Below are positions 1 through 6,699 of a DNA stretch of 11,044 nucleotides, one piece after another; the first letter of the stretch is position 1, and each line of letters starts with the position of its first letter. The stretch is from Mycobacterium sp. (GTDB lineage Bacteria; Actinomycetota; Actinomycetes; Mycobacteriales; Mycobacteriaceae), in NCBI GenBank assembly GCA_025965815.1, contig JAOPWF010000680.1, forward strand, positions 1 through 11,044, written 5' to 3'. The position numbers and the translations under genes were made by a program. The notes under the pieces were generated by a model, which was not told where the DNA came from, ran no database searches, and was given only the letters and a program-made list of their open reading frames with translations.

Positions 1-2356
1 TTTCCCGGTTGTACCGGGCGCCGCCGCAGACATCGCACGGGACGTATACGTCGGGCAGGAAGTTCATCTCGATCTTGATGGTGCCGTCGCCGGAGCACGC
101 CTCGCAGCGTCCGCCCTTGACGTTGAAGGAGAACCGGCCGGGTTGGTAGCCACGCACCTTCGCCTCGGTGGTGGCCGCGAACAGGGTCCGGATCTTGTCG
201 AACACCCCGGTGTAGGTGGCCGGGTTCGACCGCGGCGTCCGCCCGATCGGCGACTGATCGACTCTGACCAGCTTGTCCACCTGGTCGAGTCCGGTGACGC
301 GGGTGTGCCGCCCGGGTACCTGGCGTGCTCCGTTGAGCTTGTTGGCCAGCACCGATGCCAGGATGTCGTTGACCAGCGTGGACTTGCCGGAACCCGACAC
401 TCCGGTGACCGAGGTCAGCACGCCGAGCGGGAACGACACGTCGATCTCGCGAAGGTTGTGCTCGCGAGCGCCCACCACCGTGACCTGACGTTTCCGGTCG
501 GTGGGGCGGCGGATCGCGGGTACCTCGATGCTCTCCTTGCCGGACAGATAGGCGCCGGTGATCGAGTTCTTGTTGCGCAACAGGTCGGCGTAGGTACCGC
601 TGTGCACCACCCGCCCACCGTGTTCGCCGGCGTGCGGGCCGATGTCCACCACCCAGTCCGCGTGCGCGATGGTGTCCTCGTCGTGCTCGACGACGATCAG
701 CGTGTTCCCCAGATCCCGCAGCCGGGTGAGGGTTTCGATGAGACGACGGTTGTCGCGCTGGTGCAGTCCGATGGAAGGTTCGTCGAGCACATAGAGGACG
801 CCCACCAGCCCCGAGCCGATCTGCGTGGCCAGCCGGATGCGCTGCGCCTCGCCGCCGGACAGGGTGCCCGCGGCGCGGGACAGCGACAGGTACTCGAGTC
901 CGACGTCCAGCAGGAAGCCCAACCGCGACTGCACTTCCTTGAGCACCTGACCGGCGATGGCCTCCTCGCGTGGGCCGAGGGTGAGCGCGTTGAGGAACTC
1001 CGCGGTGTCGGAGATCGACAGCTCGGTGACCTCGGCGATCGACTTCGCGCCGAGGTCACCGGCGGCGGCCAGTGTCACCGCAAGGATCTCCGGCTTGAGC
1101 CGGGTGCCGTTGCAGACAGGGCACGGCACGTCTCGCATGAAGCCGTCGTAGCGTTCCTTCATCTGCTCGGAGTCGGTCTGCTCCATGCGGCGTTGCAGGA
1201 ACGCCATCACGCCCTCGAAGTCGGCGTAATAGGACCGGGTCCGGCCATAGCGATTGCGGTACCGGACGTGCACCTGCTCTTCGGAGCCCTCCAGGATCGC
1301 CTTGCGCGCCTTGGCCGGCAGCTTCCGCCACGGGGTGTCGACGTCAAAACCGAGCGCGTCGCCGAGACCGGACATCATCCGGGTGAAGTACTCCGCCGTC
1401 TGGCCCATCGACCACGGCGCCACCGCGCCCTCCGCCAGGGTGAGCTCCGGATCCGGAATCACCAGGTCGGGATCGACCTCCTTGCGGATACCGAGGCCAC
1501 TGCATTCGGGACAGGCGCCGTAGGGCGAGTTGAACGAGAACGACCGCGGCTCCAGGTCGTCCACGGCCAGCGGGTGCCCGTTCGGGCAGGCCAGCTTCTC
1601 GGAGAACCGCTGCTCGCGATGCGGTGCGCCGTGCTCATGGTCGACGAACTCCAGCACCACGATGCCGTCGGCCAGGCCGAGCGCCGTCTCCACCGAGTCG
1701 GTGAGCCGCTGCTTGGCCGTCGGCTTGACGGTCAGCCGGTCGACCACCACCTCGATGTCGTGCTTCTCCTGCTTCTTCAGCTTCGGCGGGTCGGTCAGCG
1801 GGTGCACCACGCCGTCGACCCGAACCCGGCTGTAGCCCTGCGAGTTCAGCTTCTCGAACAGGTCGGCGAATTCGCCCTTGCGGGTGCGCACCACCGGAGC
1901 GAGGACCTGGAAGCGGGTGCCCTCCGGCATCGCCAGGACCTGGTCGACGATCTGCTGCGGAGTCTGACGGGCGATCCGCTCACCGCACACCGGGCAGTGC
2001 GGCGTCCCGGCCCGGGCATAGAGGAGCCGCAGGTAGTCGTACACCTCGGTGATGGTGCCCACCGTCGACCGCGGGTTGCGGTTGGTCGATTTCTGGTCGA
2101 TGGACACCGCCGGCGACAGGCCCTCGATGAAGTCGACGTCGGGCTTGTCCATCTGCCCCAGGAACTGGCGGGCATACGCCGACAGCGACTCGACGTAGCG
2201 ACGCTGACCCTCCGCGAAAATCGTGTCGAACGCCAACGACGACTTGCCCGAACCGGACAACCCGGTGAAGACGATCAGGCTGTCACGCGGCAGGTCGAGG
2301 TCTACGCTCCGCAGGTTGTGCTCGCGTGCTCCCTTGACGATCAGGCGGTCTGCCAC
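1..2356 (-). CDS. uvrA: UvrA, excinuclease ABC subunit A (3' end outside window)
   Basis: UvrA is the damage-sensing ATPase of nucleotide excision repair; it works as a dimer with UvrB in the cytoplasm. Read from GTG at 2356, the product starts [18 protein letters not shown] and 785 codons lie in the window, out of roughly 970 usual for the family. Walker A of the first ABC domain is at residues 32-39 (GLSGSGKS). The ABC signature LSGGEAQR begins at residue 499 and is followed by Walker B ([10 protein letters not shown]). The second Walker A surrounds K658 (GVSGSGKST). The C-terminal zinc finger is complete: C751/C754 and C774/C777. Earlier CxxC pairs ([26 protein letters not shown]) are also present. 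The GTG start is supported by GGAAGGGG just upstream and by the conserved N-terminus. The second signature and Walker B lie beyond the left edge. The sequence is of mycobacterial type throughout and shows no frameshift. The gene diverges from the MBL gene. Confidence 0.98.
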   Translation of the reverse strand, partial: MADRLIVKGAREHNLRSVDLDLPRDSLIVFTGLSGSGKSSLAFDTIFAEGQRRYVESLSAYARQFLGQMDKPDVDFIEGLSPAVSIDQKSTNRNPRSTVGTITEVYDYLRLLYARAGTPHCPVCGERIARQTPQQIVDQVLAMPEGTRFQVLAPVVRTRKGEFADLFEKLNSQGYSRVRVDGVVHPLTDPPKLKKQEKHDIEVVVDRLTVKPTAKQRLTDSVETALGLADGIVVLEFVDHEHGAPHREQRFSEKLACPNGHPLAVDDLEPRSFSFNSPYGACPECSGLGIRKEVDPDLVIPDPELTLAEGAVAPWSMGQTAEYFTRMMSGLGDALGFDVDTPWRKLPAKARKAILEGSEEQVHVRYRNRYGRTRSYYADFEGVMAFLQRRMEQTDSEQMKERYDGFMRDVPCPVCNGTRLKPEILAVTLAAAGDLGAKSIAEVTELSISDTAEFLNALTLGPREEAIAGQVLKEVQSRLGFLLDVGLEYLSLSRAAGTLSGGEAQRIRLATQIGSGLVGVLYVLDEPSIGLHQRDNRRLIETLTRLRDLGNTLIVVEHDEDTIAHADWVVDIGPHAGEHGGRVVHSGTYADLLRNKNSITGAYLSGKESIEVPAIRRPTDRKRQVTVVGAREHNLREIDVSFPLGVLTSVTGVSGSGKSTLVNDILASVLANKLNGARQVPGRHTRVTGLDQVDKLVRVDQSPIGRTPRSNPATYTGVFDKIRTLFAATTEAKVRGYQPGRFSFNVKGGRCEACSGDGTIKIEMNFLPDVYVPCDVCGGARYNRE

Positions 2357-2393
2357 CCGGCCCCTTCCAGTGATAATTCCGGCACTCTCATAC

Positions 2394-2404
2394 CCACTTA
2401 GTGG
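2394..2404. repeat. Small palindrome in the uvrA leader
   Basis: CCACT-T-AGTGG is an 11-bp palindrome with 5-bp arms. It lies between the predicted uvrA transcription start (about 2422) and the uvrA GTG (2356). It could be an operator or a leader hairpin; its short arms make chance possible. Confidence 0.3.
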
Positions 2405-2428
2405 TCGCCGGCGCACACATCTTTGTCC

Positions 2429-2451
2429 ATGCTATGTGTCCCCACCGACAG
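2429..2451 (-). promoter_or_regulatory. PafBC-type (RecA-independent) DNA-damage promoter of uvrA
   Basis: On the minus strand CTGTCGGTG (2451-2443) is followed by 8 bases and TAGCAT (2434-2429). The mycobacterial RecA-independent damage promoter, now assigned to PafBC, is known as TTGTCRGTG-N8-TANNNT. The match is 8 of 9 in the upstream half, exact in spacing, and exact in the -10. Transcription would start near 2422, leaving a leader of about 66 bases before the GTG. uvrA is, from memory, a member of the PafBC regulon in mycobacteria. A 6-bp inverted repeat (ACACAT 2415-2420 / ATGTGT 2434-2439) overlaps the -10. I see no LexA box (TCGAACnnnnGTTCGA type) in this interval. Confidence 0.75.
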
Positions 2452-2466
2452 CTTTCCCCGGGCCAG

Positions 2467-2480
2467 TAACCTGACTCACA
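2467..2480 (+). promoter_or_regulatory. Leaderless promoter of the MBL-fold gene
   Basis: TAACCT (2467-2472) fits the mycobacterial -10 consensus TANNNT and is followed by 7 bases and then the A of the ATG at 2480. Transcription would therefore begin at the start codon itself, giving a leaderless mRNA, which is common in mycobacteria. No convincing Shine-Dalgarno stands before 2480, which agrees with this reading. No good -35 is visible. Confidence 0.6.
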
Positions 2481-3157
2481 TGACAGTCGTCGATGACAAC
2501 TACACCGGTCATGTGGAGCCTGGTACTGCGGCGCGGCGCACCCTGCCGGGTGCCACCATCGTGAAAGTGTCAGTAGGCGCCATGGACAACAACGCCTACC
2601 TGGTCACATGTTCCCGAACGGGCGAAACGCTCCTCATCGACGCCGCGAACGACCCTGACACCCTCATCGAACTGGTGCGCCAGTATGCCCCGAAGGTGTC
2701 GCTGATCGTTACCAGTCACCAGCACGCCGACCACTGGCAGGCACTGTCCGCCCTCGCCGAGGCCACCGGCGCGCCGACCGCCGCGCATCAACTCGATGCC
2801 GGGCCGCTGCCGGTGAAACCCGACCGACTGCTCGCGAACGGTGACACGGTCAAGATCGGCGACCTGTCCTTCGACGTCATCCATCTTCGCGGCCACACGC
2901 CCGGCTCGGTGGCCCTCGCGCTCAGCGGCCCCGCCGCCGGCGATGCCACGCAGTTGTTCACCGGCGACTGCCTGTTTCCCGGCGGAGTGGGCAAGACGTG
3001 GAAGGACGGCGACTTCACCCAATTACTGGACGACGTCACCAGCCGCGTGTTCGGCGCTTACCCGGATTCCACCGTCGTGTATCCGGGCCACGGCGACGAC
3101 ACGACTCTCGGCGCCGAACGCCCGAGCGTTGCCGAGTGGCGCGAGCGGGGTTGGTGA
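2480..3157 (+). CDS. MBL-fold metallo-hydrolase (Rv1637c-like)
   Basis: A 225-residue metallo-beta-lactamase-fold hydrolase of the glyoxalase II-like group; its substrate is not known. The metal motif HxHxDH is SHQHADH at residues 79-85 (H80, H82, D84, H85). Further ligands are H139 (GHTPGS), D163 (TGDCLF) and H204 (YPGHGDDT), so the binuclear metal site looks complete. There is no signal peptide, so the protein is probably cytoplasmic. An in-frame ATG at 2423 would add 19 residues, but ATG 2480 is preferred because a TANNNT -10 sits 7 bases before it. The gene diverges from uvrA, the same arrangement as Rv1637c-uvrA in M. tuberculosis. Its last 46 bases, just before the stop, occur again at 5314-5359 downstream of the next gene. 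Confidence 0.93.
   Translation: MTVVDDNYTGHVEPGTAARRTLPGATIVKVSVGAMDNNAYLVTCSRTGETLLIDAANDPDTLIELVRQYAPKVSLIVTSHQHADHWQALSALAEATGAPTAAHQLDAGPLPVKPDRLLANGDTVKIGDLSFDVIHLRGHTPGSVALALSGPAAGDATQLFTGDCLFPGGVGKTWKDGDFTQLLDDVTSRVFGAYPDSTVVYPGHGDDTTLGAERPSVAEWRERGW
3109..3154 (+). repeat. Direct repeat copy A (3' end of MBL gene)
   Basis: This 46-base segment encodes the last residues of the MBL protein (GAERPSVAEWRERGW). It matches 5314-5359 at 40 of 46 positions, including a run of 15 identical bases. This copy is in frame and keeps the TGA stop right after it, so it is the functional gene end. Together the two copies bracket the DUF7159-like gene. Confidence 0.85.
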
Positions 3158-3161
3158 CTCA

Positions 3162-3187
3162 GCCGCCGGGCTGACGTTCCCGGCGGC
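3162..3187 (+). terminator. Hairpin after the MBL gene
   Basis: GCCGCCGGG and CCCGGCGGC form perfect 9-bp arms around an 8-base loop, beginning 4 bases after the MBL stop codon. No T tract follows, which is usual for mycobacterial intrinsic terminators. It would separate the MBL transcript from the DUF7159-like gene downstream. Confidence 0.65.
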
Positions 3188-3509
3188 ATCAGAAACCTCG
3201 ACGTTCCCGCCGCAGCGCCTCCTCTATGGGGTGCAAACGCCGCACAGCGGCCGCCCTACAACCAGTCGGACCCGCGGCCGGAGTCGAATAGTGCCCCCCG
3301 AGCACACTGCCCGCGAGGAGTTCGCACATATCACCGTCTCCGCTAAGAAATCGGCCAAATCAGATCTCAATCGCATTTCAGCCGTGCAAATCGGTCCGAG
3401 CGAGTAGCGTCCAATTAACGCTAACGTCGAGAAGCGTTAGCCGACGGCTCTATTGATACGGCCGCCCTCCAAAGACGAAAAGTACACAGCAAGTATTTCC
3501 GGAGGGGAA
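3188..3509. other. Intergenic region upstream of the DUF7159-like gene
   Basis: I find no gene in this stretch. It is less GC-rich towards its right end, with several AT-rich patches from about 3340 on. It holds an inverted repeat at 3416-3439 and probably the promoter of the DUF7159-like gene. TATTGA (3451-3456) is a possible -10 but has no clear -35. The stretch is part of the segment that seems to have been inserted between the two copies of the MBL gene end. Confidence 0.5.
3416..3439. promoter_or_regulatory. Inverted repeat, candidate operator
   Basis: TAACGCT and AGCGTTA form perfect 7-bp arms with a 10-base spacer. The site lies about 70 bases before the start codon of the DUF7159-like gene, in an AT-rich patch. 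The spacing of half-site centres (17 bp) would suit a dimeric regulator more than a terminator. No regulator gene is adjacent. Confidence 0.4.
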
Positions 3510-5285
3510 ATGGACATCGTATTAGGTGTGTCGACGACACGCACGACGGTCCGCATGGTACTGGTCCAGGGCGCTAAGGCCGATGGCCTCAGCGTCGAAA
3601 ATGATGCGTTCGATATCGCCACTGCTGGAAGCGCGGCGTCGGGTCCTTCAGAACAAGTGAGTGCCGCTATCCAGGCAACCCAGCAGAGCGCGCTGGACAG
3701 CGGCCACCACCTGGTGGCCAGCGGGGTGACGTGGAGCGATCCCGCCGAGGCGGTCGTGTTGCGCGAAAGTCTCACTGCACGGGGCGTCGAACACGTGATG
3801 CTGGTGCCTGAGCTGCACGCGGCGGGTGCGCTCGCCCAGGCCATCGGCGAGGCCGTGGGCTACGACTCGACCGCGTTGTTGTTCATCACGCCGGACACCG
3901 CGACGCTGTCGGTGGTCAAAACCGCAGACGGCTCGATGGTCAAGGTGCTCAGTCGAAGATTGGACAGCGCGGACGCGATGCCCGTGCTGACTGAGATCAT
4001 GACGAGCCGGGAAACCCAGAAGTCGCAGGCGCACGGTTTGTTCGTGGTTGGTTCCGGCGTGGACGCCGGCTCGATGAAGCCGCAGCTGGAAAATCTGGTG
4101 GCGATGCCCGTCAATGTTCCTGAGGACCCGGAATTGGCGCTGGCCCGCGGGGCGGCGCTGACCGCCGCCAACACACCCAGCTTCGAGGCCTCCACCGCGG
4201 GAATGGCGTATTCCCTGGATCCTGACGGTGCGACAGCAGTGCCCGCGGCGTTGTCGGAGCTCGCCGACGCGGACACCCAGCTAGCGCCGGTCGGCTACGC
4301 GCAGACCGACGCGACTAAGGGCGCCGTGGACTCCGCTGACGCTCGGCAAGGCCGCAAGCCGTTCGTTCCGGTCGGCAGCGTGGTGACGGCGCTTCTGGTG
4401 ATAGGTGTTGTGGCTTTTGTCATGTCGTTGGCGGTCAGCATCCAGCCCACCGCGGATCAGCGCTCCAGCCCTGGCGAGAATGTCATTCTTCCGAGTACGT
4501 TGGCGCCGGCACCTCCGCCGGTGCAGGAGGCGCAGCCAGTCAGCCTCGCACCAGCCGCCCCGCAGCCGCCGCCGGAGACTATCCCAGAACCTGTGCCGGT
4601 GGTGATGCAGGCGCCGCAGCAGGCCGCGCCGCGCACCGTGTTCGTCCAGGCGCCCGCATCCAAGCCGCGGGCACCGGCACCGGCAGCAGCCTCGCCGCCT
4701 CCGGCAGAACCCCCGGCTGCACTGCCGGCCGCACCCGTGGACGTGCCGGCCGCTTCGGCACCGGTGCTGCCGCCACCGGCAGCTTCCGCACCGGTCCTGC
4801 CGTCGCCGGCCGCACCACCTGCACCATCGCCACCACCGGTGATCCTGCCGATTCTCCAGCAGTTCCTTCAGCTGCCCTTCCTGCCCCAGCCGGTGGACCG
4901 CCGGCCGCCGGCACAGCAGGCCCCCACGTACCCGCCGCAGCAGCAGTGGCCGCAGGCTCCCCCGCAGCAACAGACTCCGCAGTATCCGTACCAGCAGTGG
5001 CCCCAAAGTCCGCCGAGGCAACTGGCCCCGCAGTACCCGTCGCAGCAATGGCCGCAGGCCCCGGCGCAGCAACAGACTCCGCAGTACCCGCAGTACCCGT
5101 CGCAGCAGTGGCCCCAAAGCCCGCCCCAGCAGCAGTACCCGCCGTACCCGTCGGGCCCGGGCGGCTACGGCTCCGCCGGCTACGGGCCCGGTAACTCCGG
5201 TTCAGGTCGCGACGGCCCAAGACTCGACACCAGGGACCCCGACGACGGGTCACGCTCCCCGCTGTGGCCGTACCCGGGCAACTAA
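3510..5285 (+). CDS. DUF7159/Rv0312-like membrane protein: degenerate Hsp70 fold plus Pro/Gln-rich tail
   Basis: A 591-residue protein of unknown function. The start at 3510 is chosen for the strong GGAGGGG site just before it. Residues 1-220 resemble an Hsp70/actin-fold ATPase: MDIVLGVSTTRTTVRM at the first phosphate loop position, HAAGALAQAIG (103-113) at the Hsp70 EPTAAALAYG position, VVGSGVD (179-185) and ELALARGAALTAA (208-220) at the adenosine motif. The glycine-rich second phosphate loop is not preserved (FITPDTATLSVV), so ATP turnover is doubtful. One membrane segment spans about 291-311. Beyond it about 280 residues rich in Pro, Ala and Gln should lie outside the membrane, ending in tandem YPxQQWPQ repeats and a Gly/Asp-rich end. 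From memory the architecture matches mycobacterial Rv0312. A cytoplasmic sensor or scaffold tethered to a wall-spanning tail is inference. Its position between MBL and usp appears acquired. Confidence 0.88.
   Translation: MDIVLGVSTTRTTVRMVLVQGAKADGLSVENDAFDIATAGSAASGPSEQVSAAIQATQQSALDSGHHLVASGVTWSDPAEAVVLRESLTARGVEHVMLVPELHAAGALAQAIGEAVGYDSTALLFITPDTATLSVVKTADGSMVKVLSRRLDSADAMPVLTEIMTSRETQKSQAHGLFVVGSGVDAGSMKPQLENLVAMPVNVPEDPELALARGAALTAANTPSFEASTAGMAYSLDPDGATAVPAALSELADADTQLAPVGYAQTDATKGAVDSADARQGRKPFVPVGSVVTALLVIGVVAFVMSLAVSIQPTADQRSSPGENVILPSTLAPAPPPVQEAQPVSLAPAAPQPPPETIPEPVPVVMQAPQQAAPRTVFVQAPASKPRAPAPAAASPPPAEPPAALPAAPVDVPAASAPVLPPPAASAPVLPSPAAPPAPSPPPVILPILQQFLQLPFLPQPVDRRPPAQQAPTYPPQQQWPQAPPQQQTPQYPYQQWPQSPPRQLAPQYPSQQWPQAPAQQQTPQYPQYPSQQWPQSPPQQQYPPYPSGPGGYGSAGYGPGNSGSGRDGPRLDTRDPDDGSRSPLWPYPGN
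4749..4808 (+). repeat. 30-bp tandem duplication in the Pro/Ala-rich tail
   Basis: Two adjacent 30-base units encode AASAPVLPPP and AASAPVLPSP. They differ at only a few positions, mostly silent, which indicates a fairly recent in-frame duplication. The unit lies in the low-complexity extracytoplasmic part of the DUF7159-like protein. Confidence 0.75.
4929..5144 (+). repeat. 51-54 bp tandem repeat array encoding YPxQQWPQ units
   Basis: Four in-frame units are seen: 4929-4982 (54 bp), 4983-5033, 5034-5084 and 5094-5144 (51 bp each), with a 9-bp TACCCGCAG remnant between the third and fourth. Each encodes a variant of YP-(x)-QQWPQ-(A/S)-P-(7-8 residues). Units 1 and 3 share the ending CAACAGACTCCGCAG; units 2 and 4 share TGGCCCCAAAG. 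This alternation means a double unit of about 105 bp was duplicated after the first duplication. Such in-frame minisatellites usually vary in copy number between strains. Confidence 0.88.
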
Positions 5286-5384
5286 ATCGCTGCTGGCCCG
5301 ATAAATCACCAGCCGGTGCGGAAGGCCCGAGCGTTGCCGGGAGGCGCGAGCGGGTTTGGCGGACCGTCGACGAGGTTTCAGTCG
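5286..5384. other. Convergent junction between DUF7159-like gene and usp
   Basis: These 99 bases separate two convergent genes. They contain a weak hairpin (GCTGG 5292-5296 / CCAGC 5309-5313, loop of 12) that might end the plus-strand transcript, followed by direct repeat copy B. No strong terminator for the minus-strand usp transcript is evident. Confidence 0.4.
5314..5359 (+). repeat. Direct repeat copy B (decayed copy of the MBL gene 3' end)
   Basis: This segment is 40/46 identical to 3109-3154 in the same orientation. In the matching frame it reads GAEGPSVAGRRERVW, against GAERPSVAEWRERGW in the intact gene, and continues into CGG instead of the TGA stop. It is therefore a non-functional remnant of the MBL gene end. 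It stands 25 bases from the usp stop, where the MBL gene would end if the DUF7159-like gene were absent. Confidence 0.8.
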
Positions 5385-5831
5385 TCAGGGTGTGGTGTGG
5401 ACGATCAGCACGTCGGACTTCGCCCTACGCGACACGTTTGCCGGAACCGACCCCAGCAGCCGGCCGGCAATCGTGCTCAGACCGACATTGCCGACCACGA
5501 GCAGGTCCGCGTTGACCTCTTCAGCAAGATCGACCAACGCGTCAACCGGAGCGCCGACGATCGGCTTCTCTTCGATGTCAGTGGCCCCGGCCGCCTTGGC
5601 CCGGTCCTTCGCCTCACGCAAGATCGCGTAGATCGGGGCATTGCCGGACGTCTTGTAGCCCTCGTCCTTGAGCACGTCGGAGGACCGAGGGTCGTCGCCG
5701 GAAGGGAAGTACGCCGTCGCCACGATCAGTTTGGCGTTCGACCCGGCAGCGATCGCGCCCGCCCGGTCCACCGCACGCAACGACGAATCCGATCCATCCG
5801 TACCGACCACTACGGTTCGATAGGCGCTCAT
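5385..5831 (-). CDS. Universal stress protein, Rv1636/TB15.3 type
   Basis: A single-domain UspA-family protein of 148 residues, cytoplasmic and probably dimeric. It starts MSAYRTVVVGTDGSDSS, with D12 as the nucleotide-contacting aspartate. The ATP-binding motif G-2x-G-9x-G-S is complete: G114, G117, G127, S128 in GNVGLSTIAGRLLGS. Rv1636, the closest known protein from memory, binds cAMP as well as ATP. ATG 5831 is preferred over the TTG just before it because GGGAGG stands 5 bases upstream of the ATG. The gene converges on the DUF7159-like gene. In M. tuberculosis the equivalent neighbour is the MBL gene itself. No DosR box was recognised upstream. Confidence 0.95.
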   Translation of the reverse strand: MSAYRTVVVGTDGSDSSLRAVDRAGAIAAGSNAKLIVATAYFPSGDDPRSSDVLKDEGYKTSGNAPIYAILREAKDRAKAAGATDIEEKPIVGAPVDALVDLAEEVNADLLVVGNVGLSTIAGRLLGSVPANVSRRAKSDVLIVHTTP

Positions 5832-5897
5832 CAAGGCCTCCCAATGTCAGTTGCAACGGCAACGGAGACAGTAGCCTGTCGCTCCGCGACCATGGGT

Positions 5898-5938
5898 GCG
5901 ATTGACGACACCCGTCGGCGGCGCGCCGCGTCAATCGC
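5898..5938. repeat. 10-bp-arm inverted repeat in the usp leader
   Basis: GCGATTGACG (5898-5907) and CGTCAATCGC (5929-5938) are perfect arms around a 21-base GC-rich spacer. The spacer itself contains the palindrome GGCGCGCC. It lies 67 bases upstream of the usp start codon, so it would be either an operator or a hairpin in the usp leader RNA. Confidence 0.6.
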
Positions 5939-6008
5939 CTCGTTCACCGGCCCATTTGCGGTCCACCGCCTGCGCACGTGAGCTTGATGACAGTGATGCA
6001 CGCCGCAG

Positions 6009-6030
6009 TGCCGCGCCGTGATGCGCGGCA
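6009..6030. terminator. 8-bp-arm hairpin between SRPBCC gene and usp
   Basis: TGCCGCGC and GCGCGGCA form perfect arms around a 6-base loop. It lies about 130 bases downstream of the SRPBCC stop on the minus strand, and no T tract follows on either strand. It could terminate the SRPBCC transcript before usp, or be a leader structure of usp. Confidence 0.35.
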
Positions 6031-6161
6031 ATCGGACCCGTGATCGGGGTACAGGTCACAACTTTCTACAACCCACCGGCGCGGCCGAATCCGTCACTAC
6101 CCCAACAATGTTGAGATTGTCGCTCGCGTCAACCGGCGTCGGCTCAGTCTGTCCAAGTCAC

Positions 6162-6584
6162 TCAGTTGAATGCGGTTGCGGGCGTGCCAGTTTGGACGAA
6201 CCGCTGGAGGTGATGCAACAACACCGCCCAGATCGTGTTGCACTTGCGGAAGTTGCCCTCGGTACCGGGCCACCCGGCGTGGCTGAACTCCAGCAGCGTA
6301 CGGCCGTCACCAGTGGGAGAGATGGCGAATGTCGCTGTCGTGCCGACCGAATCGCCCGGACCTTCCGTGCACCGCCACTTCACCAGATCGGGTGACTCAG
6401 ATGCCAGTACTTCCCAGGCGAATTCGGCTCTGCCGGTGAATGTGAACACCCACTCGGTGCCGATGGCGCCGGTTCCTTCAGCCAGCGGGGTCTGCCACGA
6501 CTTGATTCCGCCGAGGGTGGTCAGCGCGGTGAAGACCTGTTCTGGCGTTCCGGAGATCTTGATTTCGTGGAGGATCTCTGCCAT
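6162..6584 (-). CDS. SRPBCC / AHSA1-like domain protein
   Basis: A 140-residue single-domain protein of the START/SRPBCC superfamily, which folds into a helix-grip with a hydrophobic ligand cavity. It begins MAEILHEIKISGTPEQVFTAL, a usual opening of these proteins. The body has GTEWVFTFTG, WEVLASESPDLVKWRC and TLLEFSHAGW (97-106), typical of AHSA1-like members, followed by a C-terminal helix (IWAVLLHHLQRFVQTG). There is no signal peptide or membrane segment. The ligand and role are unknown. ATG 6584 is preferred because AAAGGG stands 5 bases upstream; an in-frame ATG at 6617 would add 11 residues unlike the family. The gene diverges from the DUF2390 gene, and both interrupt the usp-mannosyltransferase neighbourhood known from M. 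tuberculosis. Confidence 0.9.
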   Translation of the reverse strand: MAEILHEIKISGTPEQVFTALTTLGGIKSWQTPLAEGTGAIGTEWVFTFTGRAEFAWEVLASESPDLVKWRCTEGPGDSVGTTATFAISPTGDGRTLLEFSHAGWPGTEGNFRKCNTIWAVLLHHLQRFVQTGTPATAFN

Positions 6585-6669
6585 CGTGCCCTTTCTGACC
6601 ATCACGGCATGCCGCATACTCTCCTGCGTGAAGGTCGCTCGCGGCTATCGAAGCACCCTGCCCGGCCGT

Positions 6670-6693
6670 CCGCAGCAAAAGGGTCCGCTGCGG
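6670..6693 (+). promoter_or_regulatory. Leader hairpin just before the DUF2390 start codon
   Basis: CCGCAGC and GCTGCGG are perfect 7-bp arms with a 10-base loop (AAAAGGGTCC). The hairpin ends 6 bases before the ATG at 6700, and the only purine-rich ribosome-binding-like stretch (AAAAGGG) is in its loop. It may modulate translation, or it may be a DNA operator in the 115-base divergent region. Confidence 0.4.
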
Positions 6694-6699
6694 TGAGCC

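Larger units (their letters stand above)
5832..6161. other. Upstream region of usp with two strong inverted repeats
   Basis: This 330-base stretch lies between the SRPBCC stop and the usp start. It holds two perfect palindromes, 5898-5938 and 6009-6030. A further short palindrome CAACA-A-TGTTG is at 6103-6113. A 66-codon minus-strand reading frame (6031 to 5831) ends in a TGATG overlap with the usp start codon. It has no recognisable homology and its composition does not look coding, so I do not call it a gene, though a leader peptide coupled to usp is possible. The usp promoter must lie here, but no box pair stands out. Confidence 0.45.

Noticed and set aside
143..2401. 752-codon open frame on the plus strand opposite uvrA
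   Set aside because: It is the antisense shadow of uvrA. The translation is Arg/Gly/Val/His-rich with no domain, while the minus strand encodes intact UvrA motifs throughout.
2357..2479. LexA/SOS box for uvrA
   Set aside because: No TCGAAC...GTTCGA-type palindrome was found in the divergent region; a PafBC-type element is present instead.
4281..5117. 278-codon minus-strand frame opposite the Pro-rich tail
   Set aside because: It is an Arg/Leu/Gly low-complexity mirror of the proline and glutamine codons on the plus strand.
3192..5377. Short inverted match (GAAACCTCG at 3192-3200 and its complement near 5369-5377) just inside and outside the direct repeats
   Set aside because: Only 9 bases match exactly and the alignment needs a gap afterwards; chance is likely at this length, so it is not taken as terminal inverted repeats of an element.
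5831..6031. 66-codon minus-strand frame ending in a TGATG overlap with usp
   Set aside because: The overlap is suggestive of coupling, but the product has no recognisable homology, no clear ribosome site, and includes the two inverted repeats; not strong enough to call a gene.
5832..6161. DosR-type box upstream of usp
   Set aside because: Many mycobacterial usp genes are DosR controlled, but no GGGACT...AGTCCC-like palindrome is present here.
6018..6395. 125-codon plus-strand frame
   Set aside because: It overlaps the SRPBCC gene on the other strand and shows no protein-like features.
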